Shown: positions 1 through 7,341, counted from the first letter of the stretch. The stretch: 7,381 bases of DNA from a bacterium (GCA_030609865.1 JAUWSZ010000096.1:1-7381), one strand, 5' to 3'. Notes: generated from the letters alone by a model not told the origin. A program made the numbers and translations.

Positions 1-84
1 GCGGACAGAAAGCAAGCGGACAAGTTCCTCCTCGAAGCCGCCAGAATCCACCGCGACTCCGCTCGCGCGGCAACCGCCCCCTGA
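1..84 (+). CDS. 3' end of an unidentified upstream gene (partial)
   Basis: Frame 1 is open from the window edge to a TGA at 82-84 and encodes 27 residues, rich in Ala, Arg and Lys and probably helical, ending ARAATAP. Third codon positions are mostly G or C, as in the neighbouring genes. The other two forward frames are also open over this short stretch, so the frame choice rests on codon character and on a stop placed just before the next gene. The 28-nt gap to the adaptor start suggests the same operon. RND operons are often preceded by a regulator gene, but nothing in these 27 residues identifies a family, and I make no functional call. Confidence 0.45.
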   Translation, partial: ADRKQADKFLLEAARIHRDSARAATAP

Positions 85-101
85 AGTCTTGGGCTCCAAA
101 C

Positions 102-106
102 AGGGA
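102..106 (+). promoter_or_regulatory. Shine-Dalgarno site that fixes the adaptor start
   Basis: AGGGA lies 6 nt before the ATG at 113. This spacing favours ATG 113 over the in-frame TTG at 89, which would put the SD inside the coding region and add eight residues (two of them basic) in front of the signal peptide. Confidence 0.7.
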
Positions 107-112
107 AAGCGA

Positions 113-1267
113 ATGAAGACGCTCACGATAAGTCTGCTCTGCTGCCTCCTCTTGTTGTCCGCGTCGTGCAGCAAGGACGATGAACAATCGAAACCCCTGC
201 CTCCCCCCGACGTGGTCGTGTTCGAGACGAAGGCGCAAAGCGTTCCGATCCATCACGAGTTCGTGGGGCAGGTATTCGGTTACAAGGACATCGCGATTCG
301 GGCGAGGGTAGAGGGCTATCTGGAGGGGGTCCACTTCGAGGAGGGCTCGCACGTCGAGAAAGGGTCTCTGCTCTACACATTGGAAAGCCAACCCTTTGAG
401 GCATCCGTTGCGGCACAGATGAGCAAGGTGGCCGAGGCGAGAACCGCCCTTGCAAAAACGGAAAGCGATCTCAACCGGATCCGGCCCCTTGCCGAGGCGA
501 GAGCGGTCAGCGAGAGCGATCTGGATTCCGCCGTGGCCCTGTACAAGGCTTCGATCGCAGGCGTGGACGCAGCCGAGGCGAACCTCAGGGCCGCCAACAT
601 ACAGCTCAGCTACACAAAGATCCACTCGCCCATATCCGGGCTTATCGGCAGGACAAAGGCAAAGGTCGGCGATTTCGTGGGCCGGAACCCGAACCCGGTC
701 ATCTTGAATGTGGTCTCCCGCATCGACACCGTCCTCGTACAGTTCTTCATCACGGAAAACCAATACCTCCAGGCGGCCCGTCGTTACGGCTCCCGCCAAG
801 ATCCTGTGGACGAGGATCCGGACGAAGCCGATCTGGAATTGATCCTGGCAGACGGCTCCTTGTACCCCCGGAAGGGCGTGTTTGATTTCGCCGACAGGGG
901 GGTGGACCCCACGACCGGCGCCATGATGGTCCAGGCGTCCTTTCCCAACCCGGACGAATTGCTCCGCCCCGGGCAGTTTGCCAAGGTGAGGGCGATCGTG
1001 AGCGTCGTGGAAGACGGCATTCTCATCCCCCAGAGATGTGTCACCGAACTGCAAGGGACGTACAGTGTCTATGTCATCGACGACAGCAACAAGGCGCAGA
1101 GAAGAGAAGTGAAAGCAGGCCCGAAAATCGAAGAGTTCTGGCTGATCCTGGAAGGGCTGAAGCCCGGGGAAAGGGTCGTATACGAGGGCCTGCAGAAGGT
1201 GAGGGACGGGACCGTGGTGAATCCAATCGTTAGAGACACTGCGCCCACGATCCAAGAAAGCACTTGA
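113..1267 (+). CDS. RND efflux periplasmic adaptor lipoprotein (membrane fusion protein, AcrA/MexA type)
   Basis: This 384-residue protein is the periplasmic adaptor that would join the RND permease encoded next to the outer-membrane factor. The start at ATG 113 has an AGGGA SD 6 nt upstream and gives a compact lipoprotein signal peptide: a short basic N-terminus, a Leu-rich core, and LSAS before Cys19, the likely lipidated residue. Ser at -3 makes this a slightly weak lipobox. The domain order matches the family: first lipoyl half at about 54-92 (IAIRARVEGYLEG, then EEGSHVEKGSLLYTLE), an Ala/Glu-rich coiled-coil hairpin at about 93-165, second lipoyl half at about 166-200 (YTKIHSPISGLIGR), a beta-barrel at about 204-300 (DPTTGAMMVQASFPNP, LLRPGQFAKV), and a membrane-proximal domain at about 303-372 (LIPQRCVTELQG). 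The length is usual for the family. An acidic stretch at about 230-242 is unusual, and Cys309 sits where this motif often has Ala. The family call is secure. The substrate is unknown. Confidence 0.95.
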   Translation: MKTLTISLLCCLLLLSASCSKDDEQSKPLPPPDVVVFETKAQSVPIHHEFVGQVFGYKDIAIRARVEGYLEGVHFEEGSHVEKGSLLYTLESQPFEASVAAQMSKVAEARTALAKTESDLNRIRPLAEARAVSESDLDSAVALYKASIAGVDAAEANLRAANIQLSYTKIHSPISGLIGRTKAKVGDFVGRNPNPVILNVVSRIDTVLVQFFITENQYLQAARRYGSRQDPVDEDPDEADLELILADGSLYPRKGVFDFADRGVDPTTGAMMVQASFPNPDELLRPGQFAKVRAIVSVVEDGILIPQRCVTELQGTYSVYVIDDSNKAQRREVKAGPKIEEFWLILEGLKPGERVVYEGLQKVRDGTVVNPIVRDTAPTIQEST

Positions 1268-1273
1268 CCCCCC

Positions 1274-4200
1274 ATGGATAACTTCTTCGTAAGACGCCCG
1301 ATCGTGGCCATGGTCATCGCCATCTTCATGGTCATCATCGGGACCGTGTTCCTCGGCGGGCTTCCGATCGAGCAGTATCCCAACATCACGCCCCCCATGG
1401 TCGAAGTGCGTTCAACGTACACCGGGGCGAATGCCGTCAGCGTGGAGCAGTCCGTGGCCACCCCGTTGGAGCAGCAGATCAACGGCGTCGAGAACATGAT
1501 CTACATGAAGTCGACGAACGCAAACGACGGCACCGCGGTCCTCCAGGTTTCCTTCGAGATCGGCACCGACCCGGACATGAACACCGTGTTCACCCAGAAC
1601 CGTGTCGCCGCCGGGACCGCCAAGCTGCCCGAAGAAGTGAAGCGATTCGGGGTCACCACCGAGAAATCGCTTCCGAACATCCTGATGCTCATCACCCTCA
1701 CGTCCGAAGACGGAAGATACGACCAGAACTTCCTCGGCAATTACGCCCTCATCAACATCAAGGACACGCTGGCGCGCATCAAGGGGATCGGGCGGGTGAA
1801 CGTGATCGGGGCGAGCGACTATTCGATGCGCGTGTGGATCAAGCCGGATCGCCTGGCCCAAATGGGCATAACGGTACCCGAGATCATCAGCGCGATTCGG
1901 GCCCAGAGCGTAATCGTGCCGGGGGGAAAGTTCGGCGCGGAGCCTGCCCCGCCGGGCACCGAGTTCACGTACACGGTCAGGCTTCCCGAGCGGCTGCAAT
2001 CGGAAGAGGAGTTTGGTGAAATCGTCGTCCGAACAACAAAGGAAGGCTCTCAGGTAAAGATCAAGCACATTGCACGTGTCGAGCTGGGCGTGGAAACATA
2101 CAATGCCTTCACCCGCTTGAACGGTAGCGAATGCGCCATCATGGGCTTGTATCAGGCACCCGGGTCGAACGCCGTCGCCCTTGCCGCAGAGATCAAGAAC
2201 ACCATGAAGGCCCTTTCCGGGTCTTTCCCGCCGAGCATCCGATACGACATCTCCCTGGACACCACGTTGGCCATCACGGCAGGCATCGACGAGATCATCG
2301 AAACCCTGTTCATCGCCCTCGCCCTGGTCATCCTGGTTGTGTATGTGTTCATCCAGGACTGGAGAGCAGCCCTGATCCCCACCATAGCGATCCCGGTTTC
2401 GCTGGTCGGCGCCTTCATCGTATTCCCGTTGATCGGCTTTACGATCAATGTTCTGTCCCTTCTCGGTCTGGTGCTCGCCATCGGCATCGTGGTGGACGAC
2501 GCCATCGTTGTCGTCGATGCTGTCCAAGTCAATATCGAGAACGGAATGAACCCAAAGGAGGCGACCGGGAAGGCGATGAGCGAGGTCACCGCTCCGGTCA
2601 TTGCAACCACCTTGGTCCTGGTGGCGGTCTTCATCCCGGTAGCCGCCATGGGAGGCATCACGGGAAGGCTGTATCAGCAGTTTGCGATTACGGTCGCGGT
2701 TTCGGTCGTCTTCTCGTCGGTGAACGCGTTGAGCCTGAGCCCTGCCCTCTGTTCCCTGCTACTCAGGAAGCGAAAACCCTCGCGCGGGTTGCTGGGCATC
2801 TTTTTCGGCGGCTTCAACAAGGTCTTTGACAAGTCCACAGATGCCTACATGACCCTTGCAAGTACGGTGACACGAAGAATACCCAGGGGATTGGTCTTCA
2901 TCGTAGTCGTGGCCATCGGCTTGGCCGTCCTGGGCAAAATGCTGCCGGGTGGCTTCATGCCGGCGGAGGACATGGGTTATTTCTTCGTGAATGTTCAGCT
3001 TCCCGACGCAGCCTCCCTTCAGAGATCGGACGTGGTGACCAAGAAGATCGAAGGAATCATCGGGAATTACGATGAGGTGGAGTTCATCACTTCGGCCGCA
3101 GGCTATAGCATGCTCTCGGGAAGCATGTCCTCGAATGCTGCGTTCGTCTTCTGTTCTCTCAGGGATTGGAGTGAGCGGGACAGGACGGCTAAGGAAATCG
3201 TCGCTCTGCTGAACAAGGATCTTCATTCGGCCGTCAACGAGGCGCAGGCCTTTGCCTTCGGACCGCCTGCCATCCCCGGCCTGGGAAGCGGTTCCGGGTT
3301 CACGTTGATGCTTCAGGACCGGGCCGGGAACACGCCCGACTATCTCGCCGAGCAGGCAACGCAGTTCATACAAGCTGCGATGAAAAGGCCTGAGATTGGG
3401 TCCGTGTTTACCACATTCCGGGCCAATGTCCCCCAGAGATACATGAACATCAACCGAGACAAGGTCCTCAAGGCAGGGGTCTCCCTGGACGACATATACA
3501 CGACGGTAGGCGCCTTCCTGGGCGGCTCGTATGTGAATGATTTCAACCGGTTCGGCAGGTTGTACAAGGCCTACATCCAAGCGGAACCGGAATACCGGCT
3601 GAACGAGGAACAGATCAATCTCTTCTACATCCAGAACCGGGCAGGCGTGAGCGTCCCTCTGGCTGCCTTTGTCGACATCAATGAAAGCGTGGGGCCCGAT
3701 TTCACGACTCGCTTCAATTTGTACAGGGCCGTGGAACTCTCCGGCAGTCCTGCTCCCGGGTTTTCGTCGACACAGGCAATCGATGCACTCGAAGAGGTTG
3801 CAGACGAAACCCTGCCCCCGGATATGGGCTATGGGTGGAGCAACATGTCGTACCAGGAGAAACAGGCCGCCGGCACGGGTGGAATTGTTTTCGTGTTTGC
3901 CCTGCTCTTCGTCTTTCTCATCCTTGCGGCCCAGTATGAAAGCTGGTCCCTGCCCCTCAGTATCCTCTTGGGCACGCCCTTTGCCGTCTTCGGCGCCCTC
4001 CTGGCCCTGTTTCTTGCCCGATGGTTCAGCGAAAGCTACGAGCTCAACGTTTTCGCTCAAATCGCGCTCGTCATGCTGATCGCCATGGCGGCGAAGAATG
4101 CGATCCTCATCGTGGAGTTTGCCAATATGGAATTCCAGAAGGGCCTTTCCCTGATCGAAGCAGCGGAGAAGGCTGCGAGGCTGCGATTCCGGCCTATACT

Positions 4201-4432
4201 GATGACGGCCTTCTCCTTCATCCTCGGGGTCTTCCCGTTGGTCCTCGCCTCAGGGGCAGGCGCAGAGGCAAGGGTCGTGATGGGCATGGCCTTGCTCGGC
4301 GGGATGTTCGTGGCAACCCTGTTGGGTGTCTTCTTCTATCCCATGCTGTTCGTCTTCATCGGCAAGATCGCGAAGGTTGAGCAAAAGCGCGACGCACTGG
4401 CACAAGAGACAAAATCCCCGCCGACCTCATGA
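1274..4432 (+). CDS. RND efflux inner-membrane permease, HAE1 family (AcrB/MexB-like)
   Basis: This 1052-residue protein is the proton-driven pump of the tripartite system, and its length is typical of HAE1 transporters. It opens with MDNFFVRRPI and a first membrane helix at about 10-30. A periplasmic porter section (about 40-335), membrane helices 2-6 (about 341-497), helix 7 (about 540-557), a second periplasmic section (about 565-865) and helices 8-12 (about 870-1030) follow. The proton-relay residues are intact: Asp408-Asp409 in GIVVDDAIVVVD, Lys941 in AAKNAILIVEF, and Arg971 and Thr978 in RFRPILMT. These match AcrB D407, D408, K940, R971 and T978. The VDD motif separates it from heavy-metal CzcA-type pumps. 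By my alignment several Phe-trap positions of AcrB carry Ile136, Ile178, Ala609 and Tyr611, so the substrate range may differ. The gene starts 6 nt after the adaptor stop without a clear SD, so translation is probably coupled. The C-terminal tail after about 1031 is short and charged. Family call very sure; substrate unknown. Confidence 0.97.
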   Translation: MDNFFVRRPIVAMVIAIFMVIIGTVFLGGLPIEQYPNITPPMVEVRSTYTGANAVSVEQSVATPLEQQINGVENMIYMKSTNANDGTAVLQVSFEIGTDPDMNTVFTQNRVAAGTAKLPEEVKRFGVTTEKSLPNILMLITLTSEDGRYDQNFLGNYALINIKDTLARIKGIGRVNVIGASDYSMRVWIKPDRLAQMGITVPEIISAIRAQSVIVPGGKFGAEPAPPGTEFTYTVRLPERLQSEEEFGEIVVRTTKEGSQVKIKHIARVELGVETYNAFTRLNGSECAIMGLYQAPGSNAVALAAEIKNTMKALSGSFPPSIRYDISLDTTLAITAGIDEIIETLFIALALVILVVYVFIQDWRAALIPTIAIPVSLVGAFIVFPLIGFTINVLSLLGLVLAIGIVVDDAIVVVDAVQVNIENGMNPKEATGKAMSEVTAPVIATTLVLVAVFIPVAAMGGITGRLYQQFAITVAVSVVFSSVNALSLSPALCSLLLRKRKPSRGLLGIFFGGFNKVFDKSTDAYMTLASTVTRRIPRGLVFIVVVAIGLAVLGKMLPGGFMPAEDMGYFFVNVQLPDAASLQRSDVVTKKIEGIIGNYDEVEFITSAAGYSMLSGSMSSNAAFVFCSLRDWSERDRTAKEIVALLNKDLHSAVNEAQAFAFGPPAIPGLGSGSGFTLMLQDRAGNTPDYLAEQATQFIQAAMKRPEIGSVFTTFRANVPQRYMNINRDKVLKAGVSLDDIYTTVGAFLGGSYVNDFNRFGRLYKAYIQAEPEYRLNEEQINLFYIQNRAGVSVPLAAFVDINESVGPDFTTRFNLYRAVELSGSPAPGFSSTQAIDALEEVADETLPPDMGYGWSNMSYQEKQAAGTGGIVFVFALLFVFLILAAQYESWSLPLSILLGTPFAVFGALLALFLARWFSESYELNVFAQIALVMLIAMAAKNAILIVEFANMEFQKGLSLIEAAEKAARLRFRPILMTAFSFILGVFPLVLASGAGAEARVVMGMALLGGMFVATLLGVFFYPMLFVFIGKIAKVEQKRDALAQETKSPPTS

Positions 4433-5922
4433 AGACGATGGGGACAGGCTCCAAGGGAATGACTTGGCTGGGAATGATGACTGTCGATATGAGAAAAACG
4501 GTTAGCGCCGTTGCAGGGATCGCTGTTCTCCTGTTCGCGGGTTGCATGTTGGGCCCCGATTTCCAGAAGCCTGCCGTGGAAACGCCCGACCGTTTCCGGT
4601 TTGCCGATCCGGATGCCGCGGAAGCGGTCAACCTGAAATGGTGGGAACTGTTCAACGATCCTGTTCTGGACGCGTTGGTCCTCACTGCCTTGCACGAGAG
4701 CAAGGATGTGCTGATCGCGGCGAGTCGAGTCGAGGAGGCAAGGGCATCGCTGGGATTCACCCGGGCCGACATGTACCCTACCTTTGATATCCAAGCCGGG
4801 GCAGGGACAGGGAATTTCGCCGGCGGAAGGAAGTCGGATTCGACTGACAGCAATTTCTTCATTGCACCGACCCTGAACTGGGAGATCGACTTCTGGGGCA
4901 AGTTTCGCAGGGCAAACGAAGCGGCCAGAGCGGAGCTAGTGGCCTCGGAGTATTCGATGCAGACCGTACAGATCAGCCTGATTTCAGAGGTGGTCAGCAC
5001 CTACTTCCTGTTGCTGGATCTGCATATGAGGCTGGAGATCTCCAGCCGAACGCTCGAATCGAGGACCGGGACGCTCGATATCATTCAGCAGCGTTTCGAC
5101 AAGGGAATCGTTCCGGAACTCGACGTAAACCAGGCACAGATTCAGAAGGAGTTTGCAGCGGCCGCCATCCCCCTCTACGAGCGCCTGATCGCCAAGGCGG
5201 AACACACCTTGAGCATCCTAATCGGTGAGCCCCCGCAGGAGATCAAGACCGGTGTCGGCCTGTACGAGCAGGACAAGCCTCCGGACATACCGTCCGGACT
5301 GCCTTCCTCCCTGCTCGAACGCAGGCCCGATATTCTCGTGGCACAGTATGCTCTGAAATCGCAGACAGAGAGAATCGGGGTCGCAGAGGCCCAGAGACTG
5401 CCGGCCATCAGCCTGACGGGAGCTGCGGGCGGCGCCAGCACGCAACTGTCGAGCATGACAATCGAGGGCTTTGCCTGGTCCGTCGGCGCCAATCTGGTCG
5501 GGCCGATCTACAATTTCGGCAAGAACAAGAAGCGCGTCGAAATCCAGAAGGCAAGAACCAAACAGGCCCTGCACCGGTACGAGAACACGGTACTCTTCGC
5601 CTTCCGGGAGGTGGCCGACGCGTTGAACGAGATTCAAACCTACAGGGAACAGATCGCCTCTGTAAAACGAAAGTACCTGGCCGCCAAAAACGCCGACGCT
5701 CTTGCAAAACTCCGATACGACAAAGGGTTTTCCGACTATCTCTTAGTCCTGGAGACCGAGCGAACGCTGTTTTCCGTCGAGTTGGAACTCTCCGAGCTGA
5801 CCAAGGAATACTACAATTCCTACGTGAGGCTATACAAAGCCTTGGGCGGCGGCTGGATTTCCAAAGAAGAGCTGGAGCAGGCCCAAACAGAAACAGCTAA
5901 TGCGTCCCAATCCGCTCCATGA
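4429..5922 (+). CDS. Outer-membrane factor lipoprotein of the efflux system (NodT/OprM type)
   Basis: This protein (497 residues from ATG 4429) is the trimeric outer-membrane channel that would complete the pump. Family marks, numbered from 4429: lipobox LFAGC with Cys39, MLGPDFQKP just after it, KWWELFNDPVLDALV at 70-84, WEIDFWGK at 151-158, a helical coiled-coil repeat at about 160-265, SSLLERRPDI at 293-302 starting the second half, RLPAISLTG at 323-331, and a second coiled-coil repeat at about 365-470 ending in ALGGGW. Two duplicated halves are normal for this family. ATG 4429 overlaps the permease stop as ATGA, which suggests translational coupling, so I keep it. An internal ATG at 4489 would place Cys at residue 19, a more normal signal peptide, and may be the true start. 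No candidate start has a well-spaced SD. The 3' end overlaps the convergent small gene by 26 nt. Confidence 0.95.
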   Translation: MKTMGTGSKGMTWLGMMTVDMRKTVSAVAGIAVLLFAGCMLGPDFQKPAVETPDRFRFADPDAAEAVNLKWWELFNDPVLDALVLTALHESKDVLIAASRVEEARASLGFTRADMYPTFDIQAGAGTGNFAGGRKSDSTDSNFFIAPTLNWEIDFWGKFRRANEAARAELVASEYSMQTVQISLISEVVSTYFLLLDLHMRLEISSRTLESRTGTLDIIQQRFDKGIVPELDVNQAQIQKEFAAAAIPLYERLIAKAEHTLSILIGEPPQEIKTGVGLYEQDKPPDIPSGLPSSLLERRPDILVAQYALKSQTERIGVAEAQRLPAISLTGAAGGASTQLSSMTIEGFAWSVGANLVGPIYNFGKNKKRVEIQKARTKQALHRYENTVLFAFREVADALNEIQTYREQIASVKRKYLAAKNADALAKLRYDKGFSDYLLVLETERTLFSVELELSELTKEYYNSYVRLYKALGGGWISKEELEQAQTETANASQSAP

Positions 5923-6160
5923 CCTTCTCCAGGGCCCAGAAGTCGGCCCTCCGGTCGTAGCGGATCAGGTAGACCTTGTGATCGTCGGCGACCAGCTTGA
6001 AATAGTCGTGATCCTCGCCCGCCCATTGATCGATGATGTTCTCCACCACCTTCTTCTCGTCTTCGATCCAGAGGAAGGCAGGCCGTTCGTTCGCCTTGTG
6101 CCCGGCATAGCACTCCACCCGGATCACGAGGCCCCGCACTTCCTCGTCGTCCCCCTTCAT
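5897..6160 (-). CDS. Uncharacterised small protein, 87 residues, downstream of sppA
   Basis: The ATG at 6160 lies 3 nt after the SppA stop, and a GGGG run inside the last SppA codons, about 8 nt upstream, could act as SD. Co-transcription with sppA is therefore likely. The product has no signal peptide or membrane helix and should be cytoplasmic. It begins with an acidic patch (DDEE at 4-7), then a probable beta strand (LVIRVECYAGHKANERP at 11-27), a central helix-like part (KKVVENIIDQWAG at 36-48), and an aromatic, strand-like part (DYFKLVADDHKVYLIRYD at 52-69). From memory it resembles a recurrent family of short hypothetical proteins in deltaproteobacteria that share a VECYAG-x-ERP start, a DRW/DQW centre and a DYFKV-ADD-YLIR end. 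I know of no assigned function and cannot check this by search. The aromatic and charged character could suit nucleic-acid or protein binding, but that is guesswork. Conservation of that pattern, the tight spacing and a clean stop support it as a real gene. Confidence 0.8.
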   Translation of the reverse strand: MKGDDEEVRGLVIRVECYAGHKANERPAFLWIEDEKKVVENIIDQWAGEDHDYFKLVADDHKVYLIRYDRRADFWALEKVMERIGTH

Positions 6161-6163
6161 GGC

Positions 6164-7177
6164 TTACACCCCGGGCATCCAGAGATACATAAAGCTAGGA
6201 CCGACTCCGGAAAGAAACCCCTCCAGATCCAGCTTGATGAGATTGTACTCCACCTGGAAGGCCTGGTCTCTTCCGTAGGAATACATGTTGGGCAGATAGT
6301 CCCCTCGTCGCTGATAGCGGACCACGCGGGCATCCGGGGCAGCGGCAGCTCCCCGGACCCAACCCACCGCATCCGCCACGTAGCCGATCTGATCGATCAG
6401 GCCTTCGGAGAGGGCCTGCCGGGCGGTGAAAATCCTGCCGTCCACCAACTCGGGGTGATCCGACAGATCGAGGGCCCTGCGGTTCTCCCCGATCACCTGG
6501 ACGAACCGCCCGTGAAGCTCATCGACCACGCCCTGAAGGATCTCCTTCTCCCCTTCTTCCGGTTTCCGGAAGGGCGACCCGAGATCCTTGTACATGCCGG
6601 ACTTGACCGTCGCGTTGCTCACGCCGATCTTCTCCATCAGGCCGGCCAGGTTGAGGTTCAGGAGGACCACGCCGATGCTTCCCGTCACCGTGGTCGGATA
6701 CGCGAGGATCCGGTCGGCTGCCTGGGCAACATAATAGGCCCCCGAGGTGGCGGTGCCGTTCAACAGGGCAACGACCCTGACGCCCTTCTCTGCCTTGAAG
6801 TGCCGGATCTCGTTGTAAATGATGTCACTGGCCGTGACCGTCCCGCCGGGGCTGTTGATCATCAACAGGATCCCCTTGACCCGGTCGTCTCCTGCGGCCA
6901 TGTCCAACTGCTCCTTCACCGAGGCCACCATGCTCGGCTCGACCTGGATCTGGAACGGCTTCGACGATTTCCTTTCCGAGATGAATCCCTTGATCTCCAT
7001 GAACAGGATCTTGTCTTTTCCCTGCCCGAAGAGCACGGTCTCCTCAAGGGGTTGGGGGCCCCTGCCGAGCAGCCCCTTGGTCGACACAAACATGCAGCCC
7101 GCCGCCAAGATCGAAACCAGCACCAAGCAGATCCCGCAAAGAACGACGCTGCGCAGATGAAACATTCGCCCTCTCAT
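6164..7177 (-). CDS. sppA: Signal peptide peptidase SppA-type serine protease, probable lipoprotein
   Basis: This 337-residue protein is a short-form (36K-type) SppA, of the family that degrades cleaved signal peptides and other membrane-released peptides. The N-terminus has basic residues, a hydrophobic core and LAAGC, giving lipidated Cys28, so it may be a lipoprotein facing the periplasm. The S49 peptidase core runs from about 55 to 270: KDKILFMEIKGFIS at 54-67, INSPGG at 107-112, catalytic Ser145 in TATSGAYYV, GSIGV at 166-170, and the presumed general-base Lys197 in SGMYKDLGSPF. The Ser-to-Lys distance of 52 residues equals that of Bacillus subtilis SppA (Ser147, Lys199). The segment FTARQALSEGLIDQIG (250-265) is also typical. 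A tail at about 280-337 ends FMYLWMPGV. The start at 7177 is supported by AAGGGAG 6 nt upstream; an ATG four codons later also has a GAGGG before it and cannot be excluded. The gene probably leads a two-gene unit with the 87-residue protein. The catalytic residues look intact. Confidence 0.93.
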   Translation of the reverse strand: MRGRMFHLRSVVLCGICLVLVSILAAGCMFVSTKGLLGRGPQPLEETVLFGQGKDKILFMEIKGFISERKSSKPFQIQVEPSMVASVKEQLDMAAGDDRVKGILLMINSPGGTVTASDIIYNEIRHFKAEKGVRVVALLNGTATSGAYYVAQAADRILAYPTTVTGSIGVVLLNLNLAGLMEKIGVSNATVKSGMYKDLGSPFRKPEEGEKEILQGVVDELHGRFVQVIGENRRALDLSDHPELVDGRIFTARQALSEGLIDQIGYVADAVGWVRGAAAAPDARVVRYQRRGDYLPNMYSYGRDQAFQVEYNLIKLDLEGFLSGVGPSFMYLWMPGV

Positions 7178-7183
7178 GCCTTT

Positions 7184-7190
7184 CTCCCTT
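7184..7190 (-). promoter_or_regulatory. Shine-Dalgarno site of sppA
   Basis: Reading the minus strand, AAGGGAG lies 6 nt before ATG 7177, with a second purine run (AAAGG) immediately after it. It is the strongest ribosome binding site in the window and supports 7177 as the start. Confidence 0.7.
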
Positions 7191-7225
7191 CACCTTCTGT
7201 TCGCTGGGTAGGATTCGTTTCCCGA

Positions 7226-7265
7226 ACCTTGATATCCTATCCTTTCCGGCGGTCTCCATCAAGGT
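7226..7265. repeat. Perfect 8-bp inverted repeat straddling the sppA promoter candidate
   Basis: ACCTTGAT at 7226-7233 and ATCAAGGT at 7258-7265 are exact reverse complements separated by 24 bp, about 32 bp centre to centre (near three helical turns). One arm covers the candidate -35 and the other sits just past the candidate -10. This geometry could suit a repressor operator pair. Chance occurrence is possible for 8 bp. Confidence 0.4.
7234..7262 (-). promoter_or_regulatory. Candidate sigma-70-like promoter for sppA
   Basis: On the minus strand TTGATG (7262-7257, four of six bases matching TTGACA) and TAGGAT (7239-7234, four of six matching TATAAT) are separated by 17 nt. Transcription would begin near 7227 and leave a leader of about 50 nt. 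The position is sensible, but the match is modest and the organism's sigma-factor preference is unknown. Confidence 0.35.
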
Positions 7266-7301
7266 CGGTCCAAGGAAGAATCGGGGACAGCCAGTGAATC
7301 G

Positions 7302-7341
7302 ACGGCAAGGACGAGATAGAGGCTCTGTAAGGCCTTGCCGT
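7302..7341. repeat. Perfect 9-bp inverted repeat in the sppA upstream region
   Basis: ACGGCAAGG at 7302-7310 pairs exactly with CCTTGCCGT at 7333-7341 around a 22-nt loop. The loop itself can form a short AGA/TCT helix. No T-tract follows on either strand, so it does not look like an intrinsic terminator. It may be a protein-binding site, an RNA hairpin or a dispersed palindromic element. Confidence 0.5.

Noticed and set aside
89..112. TTG at 89 as the adaptor start
   Set aside because: The AGGGA at 102-106 would lie inside the gene, and the extra residues GSKQGKR would lengthen the signal peptide. ATG 113 has the right SD spacing.
1412..4060. Long minus-strand open frames of 371 and 433 codons within the permease gene
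   Set aside because: They lie antisense to an unambiguous HAE1 gene. The translations are rich in His, Asp, Arg and Gly without domain signals, as expected of frame shadows.
1274..4432. Heavy-metal (CzcA/CusA-type) RND pump
   Set aside because: The fourth membrane helix carries the VDDAIVVVD motif of HAE1 drug and hydrophobe pumps, and the adaptor and outer-membrane factor are also of the drug-efflux type with no metal-binding His or Met cluster.
5900..7297. A 465-codon open frame on the + strand, antisense to sppA and the 87-residue gene
   Set aside because: It is the mirror of two well-supported genes in GC-rich DNA where stops are rare. The product is rich in His, Asp, Pro, Leu and Gly with low-complexity character and no recognisable domain, and it spans an intergenic region and two genes.
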